NCBI RefSeq assembly: GCF_002001015.1
Contig: NZ_MUNO01000019.1
Coordinates: forward strand, 1 to 64,000
Source: Polaromonas sp. A23
GTDB lineage: Bacteria; Pseudomonadota; Gammaproteobacteria; Burkholderiales; Burkholderiaceae_C
DNA: 64,000 nucleotides
Direction of reading: 5' to 3'
Positions 37,159-46,626 of this stretch are shown here, one piece after another. A program made the position numbers and the translations under genes. The notes under the pieces were generated by a model. It was given only the letters and a program-made list of their open reading frames with translations. It was not told the origin of the DNA and did not search any database. The stretch's first letter is position 1. Every line of letters starts with the position of its first letter.

Positions 37159-37754
37159 CAGGCGCCGAAAGACAAGGCGCCGGCCGGCAACGGACGGCCT
37201 AGCGCGTTGGTCAAAATCGTGAAGTGCATGGTCTCGTCGGCCGCCAGGCGGGCCGCAACCTTGGCCAGATCCTTGCTGCCAAATGCGGGAATCACACCGA
37301 GGTAGGCGTTGGTGGCCCCCAGCTCCAGCCGGGCTGCCAGGTCCAGCACATCGCCCTGGCTGCGCAGCGTGTCGGCCTTGAGTGCCTTGGCGTAGTCATC
37401 CAGTTTTTTCTCCATCACCGGCGTGCCGCCCATTTTCTGGATGGTGGCGATCAGGGCGTCGCGATGCGCCTTGTGGTGGCCCTGAAATTGCACGGCGATA
37501 TCGAGCACTGGCTTTTGCAGAAGGCCGCTGCCGGCGCCCAGCTGGTAGGCGTTGATGGCCTCATGCTCCAGGCCAAGCGCCACGTTCAGGATGCTGACGT
37601 CTTTGGACATGTCGCCGCCCATGCCCTGGGCCAGGACATCCTTGCCGGCCAGCAGGGCCACGGCAACGGCGGAAAGTGCACCCGTGTGGCCCATGAAGGA
37701 CCGGCGTGAGGCGACGAGTGCTTGAGAGTTGAAAGTTTGTATGACAGTTTTCAT
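37158..37754 (-). CDS. Tat-exported ferritin-like protein
   Basis: 198 aa from the ATG at 37754; the frame stays open to 38198, but the extension runs antisense to a PDZ remnant. The N-terminal SRRSFMGHTGALSAVAVALL has a twin-arginine signal. The mature part looks like a four-helix ferritin-like domain with carboxylate/His ligands spaced as a di-iron site: Glu63 and Glu65 in LEHEAINAY, His93, His94 and His97 in GHHKAHRDA, Glu144 in RLELGATNAY, Glu174 and His177 in DETMHF. Such proteins are annotated as ferritin-like/DUF domains; catalytic or storage role is not known. Confidence 0.82.
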   Translation of the reverse strand: MKTVIQTFNSQALVASRRSFMGHTGALSAVAVALLAGKDVLAQGMGGDMSKDVSILNVALGLEHEAINAYQLGAGSGLLQKPVLDIAVQFQGHHKAHRDALIATIQKMGGTPVMEKKLDDYAKALKADTLRSQGDVLDLAARLELGATNAYLGVIPAFGSKDLAKVAARLAADETMHFTILTNALGRPLPAGALSFGA

Positions 37755-37899
37755 GTGGCTTCCTTGTGGTCTGGTTGATGACGAAGTTGCCAGCTTGGCG
37801 CCGGCATCGGACCCAAGGCCCGACGGCTGGAATACGCAGCCAAGCTGCAAACCGGATGTGGTTTGCCCCCACCGTCCAGTCGGACATAGGCGCGACTGA

Positions 37900-38061
37900 A
37901 TCCACTTGGGCTTTTGCGCCGTATCCCTGTCCGGCCAACATCTGGCCGGCGTGAAAGCCGATGACGTGCTGCGCTCAATCAATGGTGTTTCTGTGAAAAA
38001 CATTGAGCAGGTGCGCCAACGTGGCGGCAGCAAAAAAAATTTGCCTATCAACCTCGGCTGA
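37900..38061 (+). pseudogene. Remnant of a PDZ domain (HtrA/Deg-type protease tail)
   Basis: Translating 37900-38061 gives a stop-free 53-residue frame containing AGVKADDVLRSINGVSVKNI and EQVRQ, then KNLPINLG before a TGA. That is the carboxylate-binding and alpha2 region of a PDZ domain as found at the C terminus of DegP/DegQ proteases. The upstream frame is closed by a stop (37897-37899) and no protease domain is present. It therefore looks like the leftover 3' end of a lost gene. Confidence 0.6.
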
Positions 38062-38188
38062 GATTTCCACGCGCTGTTGATGGCAAAGGCGCGCTGCGGT
38101 CTGTCTTTTTTTGTGCCTTTATTCCCTGCGTTTACGCATTTTGTTACAGGCAAATCAGCTACGCTTGCCCTCCTAACGAGGAGGAAAC

Positions 38189-41100
38189 GTGGCAACAAGC
38201 ACCATAAGAACAGCCGCAGTGCTGGCGGCAGCCGCTGCCTTGTACCTGCCCACCAGCGCGCAGGCCTTGCAGGTCACCAGCGTTTCGCCGCAAGGCGAAA
38301 TCGTCAGGGTACGGCAGATTGCCGTCAAGTTTGACGAGAGCGCCGTCAACTTCGGTGACCCCAAAGCCCCCGCGCCGGTCAGCCTGAGTTGCAGCGATGC
38401 CCAGGCCACCAAAGGCTCGGGCCGCTGGATCAGCGACCGCCAGTGGGCATTTGAATTCGAGAGCGATCTGCCGCCCGGCGTCAATTGCACGCTGCAAGGC
38501 ATCACCACCTTCCGTTCGCCCAAAGACCAGCCCATCAGCGGCAAGGTCTCCTGGAAGTTCAACACCGGCGGCCCGTTCGTGCAGAACCTGCGGCCCGGCA
38601 CTTACCAGCGCATTGATGAAGAGCAGTACTTCGTGCTCCAGCTCAACGGCCCGGCCACGCTGGCCAGCATTCGCGAAAACGTCTGGTGCTCGGTCGAGGG
38701 CCTGGGCGAACGGGTTCCCGTGAAGCTGATTGAGAGCAAGGAAAGAGACGCGCTGCTCAAGTCGCAGAACCTCGACAAGACCGCCGAAAAAGACCCGCTG
38801 GCCATCGTGACGCTGGCCTGCAACCGCCGCCTCACGCCCGCCAGCAAGCTGCAGCTGGTTTATGGAAAAGGAGTTGCCACTCCCAGTGGTGTAGCCAACT
38901 CGGTGGAGCGGCGCTACAACTTCCAGGTGCGTGAGCCGTTCTCGGCAAGCTTCACCTGCGAACGCGAAAACGCACAGTCAGCCTGCCTGCCAATGCGGCC
39001 CATGAGCCTGAACTTCAACGCCCCGGTACCGCGCAAGCTGGCCGAGGCGATTCGCCTGAAGTCGGCCAAAGACACGCTCAAGCCGGTGTTCGACACGGAA
39101 AGCGGCGACGGTGACAACGTGGTCAATGGTGTCAACTTCAAGCCGCCTTTTGCAGAGCAGACCGCTTTCACGGTGGAACTGCCCAAAGACTTCAAAGACG
39201 CTTCGGGCCGGACCCTTCGCAATGCCGACAACTTTCCTCTGAAGGTCGCCAGCGGCGCCATGCCGCCACTGGCCAAGTTCGCCGCAGCGCCTTTCGGCAT
39301 CGTCGAGCGGTTTGCAGAGCCGCAGACCAAAGCCGGCGATCCGGCACTGTTGCCTGTGACGCTGCGCAATGTCGAAGCCGACCTGCAAACCAAGGGCCTG
39401 ACGCCGGGCAAGGTCAGCGACCTGCAGCCCAAAACTGATGTGGACATCATTGCCTGGTTCCGCAAGGTGGAGCACTACAACGACTACCAGGTGGACCGCG
39501 ACCAGGCCGGCCGGGATGTGAAAGGCGCGCTGCCCAAGGTCATTGACGCGCAAAACAAAGAGTACGTGCAGTCGCGCATGCTCTCGCTGCTGAACGGCCA
39601 ACCAGGCGTGAAGACACTGGACCTGCCCAAGCCGGCCAGCGGTGACGCACGGCCCTTTGAGGTCATCGGCATCCCGCTCGCGCCCGGTTTTCACGTGGTC
39701 GAGATTGCCTCGCAAAAACTCGGTACTTCACTGCTGGACGAACGCCACGGTACCAGCCGCACCATGTATGTCCGCACCTCGGCACTGGTGACCAACCTCG
39801 GCGTGCATTTCAAGCTGGGGCGTGAAAACGCGATGGCCTGGGTGACCACACTCGACAAAGGCGCGCCGGTACCGGGCGCCGCAGTGCGCGTGTCTGACTG
39901 CCGGGGCAAGGAGCTGGCCAAGGCGGTGACGGACGCACAGGGCATGGCCCGCTTCACCGGCCTGTCGTCGGACCCGCTGCGCTGCGGCGAAGGCGACTAC
40001 GGCGGCAATGCCTATTTTGTGAGCGCACGCGCCACGGCGGACGGCATTGAAGACATGGCCTTCACCTGGAGCAACTGGCAAAAAGGCATTGAGCCCTGGC
40101 GCTTCAATGTGCCGACCAGCCAGGACCCGCAACCCGACGCACGTGCCCACACCATCTTCGACCGCACTTTGCTGCGGGCCGGCGAAACCGTGTCGATGAA
40201 ACACGTTTTGCGCACTGAAACCAGCCTGGGCTTTGGCTTGTCTGAAGCACCACCGGTCACGCTTATAGTCACCCACGTTGGCAGCGGCCAGCAGTACACG
40301 CAGCCCATTACCTGGCGCAAAACTGCGACGGGTGGACAAAGTGCCGAAAACACCTTTGCCATTCCGCCAGCCGCCAAGCTGGGCATGTACGAGGTGCAGC
40401 TCAAGGCCAACGACGAGAAAAAACGCAGCTTCAGCAGCGGGCAGTTCCGCGTTGAAGAGTTCCGCCTGCCGGTACTTGAAGGCCGTGTGACCCCGTCGGA
40501 CAAAAAACCCCTGGTCAACGTGAAGGCCGTCCCCACCGACGTGCAAATCAATTACGTCTCGGGCGGCGGCGCGGTGAACCTGCCGGTGCGAGTTTCGGCG
40601 CTGGTGCGCGGCAAATCGCTGAGCTACAGCGACTATGAAGAATTCAACTTTTCACCGCCCCGCGTGCGACGCGGCGAAAGCGGCAGTGGCGAAGAAGAAG
40701 CCGCCGCCTCGCAAGACCAGCGCGTGATTGCCGACAAGTTGCCCCTGACGCTGGACCGCAACGGCGGCGGCAAGCTCACCATCAACGAGGTACCGACCGG
40801 CAAGCAACCGAGGGAACTATTGCTGGAAGCCACCTACGCCGACCCGAATGGCGAAGTGCAAACCATACGCAGCGTTTCCCCGCTCTGGCCCGCAGGCGTC
40901 GTGGCCGGCATCAAGACCGAGGGCTGGGTCTCGAGCAGCCAGAAGATCAAGTTCCAGGCGCTGGCGCTCGATCTGGCAGGCAAACCGGCGGCTGATGTGT
41001 CGCTGGACGTCCGGGCCGTGGCACGCATTGTGACCACGAGCCGCAAACGCATGGTGGGTGGTTTCTACACCTACGACAACAAGACCGATATCAAGGATCT

Positions 41101-44100
41101 GGGCAGCGTCTGCAGCGGCAAGAGCGATGCACGCGGCCTGCTGCTCTGTGAAGCCAAACTCGGTGAGCCCGGCGAGGTGGAGCTGGTCGTTACCGCGAAA
41201 GACAAGGACGGCAACACCATCCAGGCGGCCAGCTCGGTCTACGTGACGAAGCAGGGCGAGCTCTGGTTCGGCGGTGAAAACCACGACCGCATGGACGTGC
41301 TGCCCGAAAAGAAAAGCTACCAGCCCGGCGAGATGGCCAAATTCCAGGTGCGCATGCCCTTCCGGTTTGCCACCGCACTGGTGGCGATTGAACGCGAAGG
41401 CATCATCGAGACGCAGGTGGTGCAGCTCAACGGCCAGGACCCGACTATCCAGCTGCAGGTCAAGGACGGCTGGGGCCCGAACGTGTACGTGAGCGTGCTG
41501 GCCCTGCGCGGCCGTCTGCGCGAAGTGCCGTGGTACAGCTTCTTCACCTGGGGCTACAAGGCACCGCGTGAATGGTGGACATCCTTCTGGTACGAGGGCC
41601 GCGAGTATGTGGCGCCGACTGCACTGGTGGACCTGAGCAAGCCGGCCTTCCGCCTGGGCCTGGCGGAAATCCGCGTCGGCACCAAGGCACACCAGCTTGA
41701 GGTGAGCGTGAAGGCCGACAAGGAGAGTTACCCGGTGCGCGGACAGGCCCAGGTCACCATCACCGCCAAACTGCCGAATGGCCAGCCAGCAGCGGGCGCC
41801 GAAGTCGCCATCGCCGCGGTGGACCAAGCCTTGCTGGAATTGATGCCCAATGATTCCTGGGATTTGCTGGGCGCCATGCTGCAGCGCCGCTCCTGGGGCG
41901 TGGAAACCTCGACCGCGCAGATGGAAATCATCGGCCGCAGGCATTACGGCCGCAAGGCCGTGCCGGCCGGCGGTGGTGGTGGGCGCAGCAACACGCGCGA
42001 ACTGCTGGAGACCCTGCTGCTGTGGAACCCGAAAGTCGTGCTTGACGCCAAAGGCCAGGCCGTCGTCACCGTGCCGCTCAATGATGCGCTGACTACTTTC
42101 AAGATCGTCGCCGTGGCCGATGCAGCAACCGGCCTCTTCGGCACCGGGCAAACCAGCATCAAGGCCACGCAAGACCTGCAGATCATCAGCGGCCTGCCGC
42201 CGCTGGTGCGCGAGGATGACCAGTTCCGCGCGCAAATCACCCTGCGCAACGCGACCAAGGCGGCGATGAAGGTGGAAGTGAGCCCGCGCGCCACGCTGCT
42301 CGACCTCAAGCCGCAAACCATCGACATTCCCGCAGGTGAAGCGCGTGAAGTCGCGTGGATGGTGACTGCACCGCCGCAGCTCGCATTGACGAGAGCCGAG
42401 GCCATCCTCTGGGAAATCGAGGCCAAGGACACGGTGAGCGGTGCACGCGACGGCCTGAAGGCACGCCAGCGCATCATCCCCGCTGTGCCTTTGACGGTGC
42501 AGCAAGCCACGCTGGTGCAGGTCGATGGCTCCTTCACGCTCGACGTCAACCCACCAGCCGACGCCCTGCCCGGCCGCGGCGGTTTGAAAATGTCGCTGCA
42601 ACCCAGGCTTGCCGAAGGCATGGACGGTGTGCGTGACTGGTTCGCCAACTATCCCTTTATTTGCCTGGAGCAAAAGACCAGCAAGTCCGTGGGCCTGCGC
42701 GACGCCAAGCTCTGGCAAACCGTGCTGGCGCAACTGCCGGGCTACCTGGACAGCGACGGCCTGGCCAGCTACTTTCCACCGCGCGACGGCGAAGCCTCTC
42801 GCGGCAGCGATGCGCTGACGGCCTACCTGCTGGCGGCCACGCATGAGGCCGCAGGCATCAACCCGGCCTTTGCACTGCCTGACGAGGCACGCGCACCGAT
42901 GGAGCGCGGCCTCATCGCGTTTGTCGAAGGCCGCATCCAGCGCGAATTCTGGAGCCCGCGTAAAGACCTGGACGTGCGCAAGCTCGCCGCGCTGGAAGCG
43001 CTGTCGCGCTACGGCAAGGCGCAGGGCCGCATGTTGGGCAGCATCACCATCGCGCCCAACCAGTGGCCCACCCATGCGGTGATTGACTGGCTGAACATCC
43101 TCAAACGCGTGGCCGACGTTCCGCAGCGCGAGCAACGCCTGACCGAAGCTAACCAAGTTCTCAAATCTCGCCTGTCGTGGCAAGGCACCAAGGTCACCTT
43201 CAGCACGGAACGGGACGACTACTGGTGGTGGCTCATGACCAATGGCGACGTCAACACCGCCCGGCTGATGCTGGCAGTGATGGACGACCCAGCCTGGAAA
43301 GACGACATGGGCCGCCTGGCCAACGGCTTCATCGCACGCCAGCAAAAAGGCGCCTGGCACACCACCACGGCCAACCTGTGGGGTGGTCTGGCACTCGACA
43401 AGTTCTCGGCCAGGTTTGAAGCCACGCCGGTGGCAGGTGTTACCAAGGCAGCCCTGGCCGCAGCAACTGCCAGTGTGGACTGGGCCAAGGTGGAGCGCAT
43501 CAAGACCACCGACGCTTCCGGCGCGGCGCACCAGAGCACCTTCTTCGGCGCGCCAGCAGCACCCGGCAACCTGCGCAACAACAGCATGTTCCTGCCCTGG
43601 GCAAGCACCGGCAAGGAAACGCTGACAGTGACGCACCAAGGCGCCGGCAAACCGTGGCTTACGCTGCAATCCATTGCTGCTGTGCAGCTGAAGGCGCCGT
43701 TCAACGCCGGCTACCAGATAAAGAAAACCATGACACCGGTGGAGCAGGCTGTCAAAGGCATCTACACACGCGGCGACGTGGTGCGCATTTCACTGGAAGT
43801 CAATGCCAGCACCGACATGACCTGGGTGGTGATCAGCGATCCGGTACCCGGCGGCGCGACCATTCTCGGCAGCGGCCTGGGCCGTGATTCGCAGATTGCC
43901 ACCAGCGGCGAGAAGAAAACCGGCGCGGGCTGGCCTGCGTTTGAAGAGCGCAGCTTCGAAGCCTTCCGCAGTTATTACGAGTACCTGCCCAAGGGTGTGG
44001 TGAAGATGGAATACACCGTGCGCCTCAACAACGTCGGCGACTTCGCGCTGCCTCCCAGCCGTGTGGAAGCCATGTATGCGCCGGAGATGTTTGGCGAGGT

Positions 44101-44137
44101 GCCGAATGCGCGGGTGAAGGTGGAAGCGGTCAAATAA
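38189..44137 (+). CDS. Bacterial alpha-2-macroglobulin (YfhM/MagD-like)
   Basis: 1982 aa from a GTG with a strong ribosome-binding site (GAGGAGG). N-terminal signal peptide (about 1-26, LPTSAQA). This long periplasmic protease trap has a series of MG-type beta-sandwich domains, a bait-like region and the thioester motif CLEQ (Cys1492-Gln1495, in YPFICLEQKTS), so it belongs to the thioester-bearing class. Late helical thioester-domain and C-terminal MG domain (PGGATILGSGLG, RSYYEYLPKG) are present. It is not an obvious lipoprotein. It is paired with pbpC downstream, as in E. coli, suggesting defence and repair of the periplasm. Confidence 0.93.
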   Translation: MATSTIRTAAVLAAAAALYLPTSAQALQVTSVSPQGEIVRVRQIAVKFDESAVNFGDPKAPAPVSLSCSDAQATKGSGRWISDRQWAFEFESDLPPGVNCTLQGITTFRSPKDQPISGKVSWKFNTGGPFVQNLRPGTYQRIDEEQYFVLQLNGPATLASIRENVWCSVEGLGERVPVKLIESKERDALLKSQNLDKTAEKDPLAIVTLACNRRLTPASKLQLVYGKGVATPSGVANSVERRYNFQVREPFSASFTCERENAQSACLPMRPMSLNFNAPVPRKLAEAIRLKSAKDTLKPVFDTESGDGDNVVNGVNFKPPFAEQTAFTVELPKDFKDASGRTLRNADNFPLKVASGAMPPLAKFAAAPFGIVERFAEPQTKAGDPALLPVTLRNVEADLQTKGLTPGKVSDLQPKTDVDIIAWFRKVEHYNDYQVDRDQAGRDVKGALPKVIDAQNKEYVQSRMLSLLNGQPGVKTLDLPKPASGDARPFEVIGIPLAPGFHVVEIASQKLGTSLLDERHGTSRTMYVRTSALVTNLGVHFKLGRENAMAWVTTLDKGAPVPGAAVRVSDCRGKELAKAVTDAQGMARFTGLSSDPLRCGEGDYGGNAYFVSARATADGIEDMAFTWSNWQKGIEPWRFNVPTSQDPQPDARAHTIFDRTLLRAGETVSMKHVLRTETSLGFGLSEAPPVTLIVTHVGSGQQYTQPITWRKTATGGQSAENTFAIPPAAKLGMYEVQLKANDEKKRSFSSGQFRVEEFRLPVLEGRVTPSDKKPLVNVKAVPTDVQINYVSGGGAVNLPVRVSALVRGKSLSYSDYEEFNFSPPRVRRGESGSGEEEAAASQDQRVIADKLPLTLDRNGGGKLTINEVPTGKQPRELLLEATYADPNGEVQTIRSVSPLWPAGVVAGIKTEGWVSSSQKIKFQALALDLAGKPAADVSLDVRAVARIVTTSRKRMVGGFYTYDNKTDIKDLGSVCSGKSDARGLLLCEAKLGEPGEVELVVTAKDKDGNTIQAASSVYVTKQGELWFGGENHDRMDVLPEKKSYQPGEMAKFQVRMPFRFATALVAIEREGIIETQVVQLNGQDPTIQLQVKDGWGPNVYVSVLALRGRLREVPWYSFFTWGYKAPREWWTSFWYEGREYVAPTALVDLSKPAFRLGLAEIRVGTKAHQLEVSVKADKESYPVRGQAQVTITAKLPNGQPAAGAEVAIAAVDQALLELMPNDSWDLLGAMLQRRSWGVETSTAQMEIIGRRHYGRKAVPAGGGGGRSNTRELLETLLLWNPKVVLDAKGQAVVTVPLNDALTTFKIVAVADAATGLFGTGQTSIKATQDLQIISGLPPLVREDDQFRAQITLRNATKAAMKVEVSPRATLLDLKPQTIDIPAGEAREVAWMVTAPPQLALTRAEAILWEIEAKDTVSGARDGLKARQRIIPAVPLTVQQATLVQVDGSFTLDVNPPADALPGRGGLKMSLQPRLAEGMDGVRDWFANYPFICLEQKTSKSVGLRDAKLWQTVLAQLPGYLDSDGLASYFPPRDGEASRGSDALTAYLLAATHEAAGINPAFALPDEARAPMERGLIAFVEGRIQREFWSPRKDLDVRKLAALEALSRYGKAQGRMLGSITIAPNQWPTHAVIDWLNILKRVADVPQREQRLTEANQVLKSRLSWQGTKVTFSTERDDYWWWLMTNGDVNTARLMLAVMDDPAWKDDMGRLANGFIARQQKGAWHTTTANLWGGLALDKFSARFEATPVAGVTKAALAAATASVDWAKVERIKTTDASGAAHQSTFFGAPAAPGNLRNNSMFLPWASTGKETLTVTHQGAGKPWLTLQSIAAVQLKAPFNAGYQIKKTMTPVEQAVKGIYTRGDVVRISLEVNASTDMTWVVISDPVPGGATILGSGLGRDSQIATSGEKKTGAGWPAFEERSFEAFRSYYEYLPKGVVKMEYTVRLNNVGDFALPPSRVEAMYAPEMFGEVPNARVKVEAVK

Positions 44138-44139
44138 AT

Positions 44140-46476
44140 ATGGCCCCCACGCTTGTCGCTTCGCGTACTGCGCTGCCCCCCGAGGGGGCTGATTTTCCTT
44201 GGGGCGGCCCGGCGGAAAATCGCCCGCATTTTTGGCGAGTTCCTCTGCGTGTTGCACGCCGAGCTTCTCTTGCTCTTTTTTTGATAGCTGCTTGCACCCG
44301 TCCTGCCTGGGCAATAGCCACATTTGATGAAGTAAAACGCGAGTTCCGCCCTTCCGACACCCTGATCCTCGACCGCAATGGCGAAGTCATCCAGCGCCTG
44401 CGCACAGACAACACCGTGCGGCGTGGCCAGTGGGTGGCGCTGCCGGATGTTTCACCGGCTTTGCGCACGGCGCTGGTACTCAGTGAAGACAAGCGCTTTT
44501 ACGAACACAGTGGCGTGGACTGGCGGGCCGTGTCCAGCGCGGCTTGGGGCAATCTGTGGAACACCAAAACGCGCGGTGCCTCCACGCTGAGCATGCAACT
44601 GGCCGGGCTGCTGGACGAAGACTGGCGTGCCGGCGCCAGTGGCCGCAGCCTGCCGCAGAAGATCGGGCAAACGGTCTCGGCGCAGGTTCTGGAAGCACGC
44701 TGGCGCAAGGACCAGATTCTGGAGGCTTATCTCAACCTGGTGCCTTTTCGCGGTGAAGTCGTGGGCATTGATGCGCTGAGCCGCACCCTGTTCGGCAAGG
44801 CGGCGCACGGGCTCGATGAGCGCGAGGCCGCTGTGGCGGCGGCGCTGGTGCGGGCGCCCAATGCCAAGACGGCGCAAGTCACGCAGCGTGCCTGTGGCGT
44901 CTTGAAAACTATGCAGGCACCCACCAAAACAGATTGCGCAGGTCTGGATCTGTTTGCCGCTGTAGCCCTGCAGCGCAAGGCTTTCGACACCACAGAGGGC
45001 GTGGCCCCTCATTTGGCGCGGCAGGTGCTGCGCCAGGCAGCAAGCAGGCCAGGCAGCAAACCAGCCGCCCTTCCGCCAACGCTGCCTTCTGCCGTGCGTG
45101 CACCGCTGCAACGCTTTGCGGTGCAAACACTCAGGCAACACCTGCGCGAATTGCATGGCCGTCACGTCGAAGACGGTGCCATCGTCGTGCTCGACAACGC
45201 TACCGGCGAAGTACTGGCCTGGGTCGGTTCGTCAGGCGAGCTCAGTGGCGCGGCCGAGGTGGACGGCGTGCTGGCGCTGCGCCAACCCGGCTCCACGCTC
45301 AAACCGTTTCTGTATGCGCAGGCGATTGCCGAGCGGCGCATCACCGCGGCATCACTGCTCGACGATTCGTCGGCGCATATCAACACGGCTGGCGGACTCT
45401 ACATTCCGCAAAACTACGACCGCCAGTTCAAGGGCCTGGTGTCCAGCCGGACCGCACTGGGCGCTTCGCTCAATGTGCCGGCCGTGCGCACGCTGGTGAT
45501 GGTGTCGCCCGACGCCTTCCACAAGCAACTCCAGGCTGTGGGCCTGCCTTTGCGGGAAACCGGCGACTACTACGGTTACAGCCTGGCGCTGGGCAGCAGC
45601 GAGGTTTCGCTGCTCTCACTCACCAACGCTTACCGCACGCTGGCCAATGGGGGGCGCTACAGCGCGACCTCGCTCACCAGAAATGCAAAGCCGGTCTTCA
45701 CGCCGGCTCTGGACCGCGGCGCAGCTTTCATCGCCACCGACATCCTCGCCGACCCGCTGGCGCGCGCCCGCACCTTTGGCACCGACAGCGTGCTGGCCAC
45801 CCGCTTCTGGACCGCCGTGAAAACCGGTACCAGCAAGGACATGCGCGACAACTGGGCGCTTGGCTACTCGCAACGCTACACCGTGGGGGTGTGGGTAGGC
45901 AATGCCAGCGGCGCGCCCATGTGGGACGTCAGCGGTACCAGTGGCGCCGCGCCGGTGTGGGCAGCGCTCATGAAGCACCTGCATCAGCGCGAACCAAGCC
46001 GGGCACCTGCGCCACCCGCAGGTCTGATGCAAAAAAACGTGCAGTTCGGCATGCAGGCCGGTGCGCCTATCGAAGCAACGCGCTCCGAATGGTTTATCCG
46101 CGGCACGGAGCAAACACTTTTCGCTATGAATTCAGTAGCTACTGGCGCAGATGAAATAAGGGCAAACGGCACAAAACGCATGACAAACTCGGCTGAGGGA
46201 GCTACTTCCCGCATCACCGCCCCCGCCAACGGCACCATCGTGGCCCTGGACCCTGACATTCCACCAAACCGCCAGCGCCTGAGCTTTGCGGCCGAGGGCC
46301 ATAACCTGCGATGGCAAATGGACGGCAAGGAGTTTGCGCGCGGCAATGACGCCAAGTGGCTGCCCTGGCCGGGCCGGCATCGCGTCACTCTGGTCGATGC
46401 ACGCAATCAGGTGCTGGACGAGATCCGCCTGGAAGTACGAGGCGCAGGCGTCCGTTCCTCTTCCCTGGCGCGATAG
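44140..46476 (+). CDS. pbpC: Penicillin-binding protein 1C
   Basis: 778 aa if the ATG at 44140 is used; that N terminus is repeat-derived, and the real start may be further in (no other ATG, but alternative codons near 44250). A signal/anchor (about 42-58, ASLALFLIAACTRPAWA) leads into the glycosyltransferase GT51 domain (VLSEDKRFYEHSGVDWRAV, RGASTLSMQLAGLL, KDQILEAYLN), the transpeptidase domain with Ser in RQPGSTLKPFLYA, SRTALGASLNVPA and KTGTSKDMRDNWALGYS, and a C-terminal BiPBP_C-type region. Two dispersed-repeat copies lie in this gene. Confidence 0.92.
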   Translation: MAPTLVASRTALPPEGADFPWGGPAENRPHFWRVPLRVARRASLALFLIAACTRPAWAIATFDEVKREFRPSDTLILDRNGEVIQRLRTDNTVRRGQWVALPDVSPALRTALVLSEDKRFYEHSGVDWRAVSSAAWGNLWNTKTRGASTLSMQLAGLLDEDWRAGASGRSLPQKIGQTVSAQVLEARWRKDQILEAYLNLVPFRGEVVGIDALSRTLFGKAAHGLDEREAAVAAALVRAPNAKTAQVTQRACGVLKTMQAPTKTDCAGLDLFAAVALQRKAFDTTEGVAPHLARQVLRQAASRPGSKPAALPPTLPSAVRAPLQRFAVQTLRQHLRELHGRHVEDGAIVVLDNATGEVLAWVGSSGELSGAAEVDGVLALRQPGSTLKPFLYAQAIAERRITAASLLDDSSAHINTAGGLYIPQNYDRQFKGLVSSRTALGASLNVPAVRTLVMVSPDAFHKQLQAVGLPLRETGDYYGYSLALGSSEVSLLSLTNAYRTLANGGRYSATSLTRNAKPVFTPALDRGAAFIATDILADPLARARTFGTDSVLATRFWTAVKTGTSKDMRDNWALGYSQRYTVGVWVGNASGAPMWDVSGTSGAAPVWAALMKHLHQREPSRAPAPPAGLMQKNVQFGMQAGAPIEATRSEWFIRGTEQTLFAMNSVATGADEIRANGTKRMTNSAEGATSRITAPANGTIVALDPDIPPNRQRLSFAAEGHNLRWQMDGKEFARGNDAKWLPWPGRHRVTLVDARNQVLDEIRLEVRGAGVRSSSLAR
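44141..44215 (+). repeat. Second dispersed repeat family, copy 2 at the start of pbpC
   Basis: GGCCCCCACGCTTGTCGCTT, CGCGTACTGCGCTGCCCCCC, GAGGGGGCTGATTTTCCTTG. Same block order as the copy at 31905-31985. It lies over the apparent ATG and first codons of pbpC. Confidence 0.7.
44278..44332 (+). repeat. Dispersed palindromic repeat, copy in the pbpC signal peptide
   Basis: TTTTTGATAGCTGCTTGCAC, CCGTCCTGCCTGGGCAATAG, CCACATTTGATGAAG. It encodes LIAACTRPAWAIATFDE, part of the signal peptide and cleavage region. Confidence 0.75.
46120..46176 (+). repeat. Dispersed palindromic repeat, second copy in pbpC
   Basis: TTCGCTATGAATTCAGTAGC, TACTGGCGCAGATGAAATAA, GGGCAAACGGCACAAAACG. In frame, in the linker between the transpeptidase and the C-terminal domain. 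Confidence 0.75.
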
Positions 46477-46626
46477 GGCCACCCACGCTTTCCCTGGGCC
46501 AGGGTCCGCCCGATCCGGGGCGTATCAATAATTTCAAAGCCGCAGAAGCAAAATTCACGCAACAGCGAAGGCTCGAGCGCTACCATGGCGGCAGCTTCCC
46601 CAAAAAAACCGTCGTCTGGAGACTCC

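Noticed and set aside
37755..38198. N-terminal extension of the ferritin-like ORF
   Set aside because: The long frame runs antisense to the PDZ remnant, and the Tat signal begins at 37754.
40817..43669. 950-aa antisense ORF in the macroglobulin gene
   Set aside because: Shadow frame without recognisable domains; the sense gene is complete with signal peptide and thioester motif.
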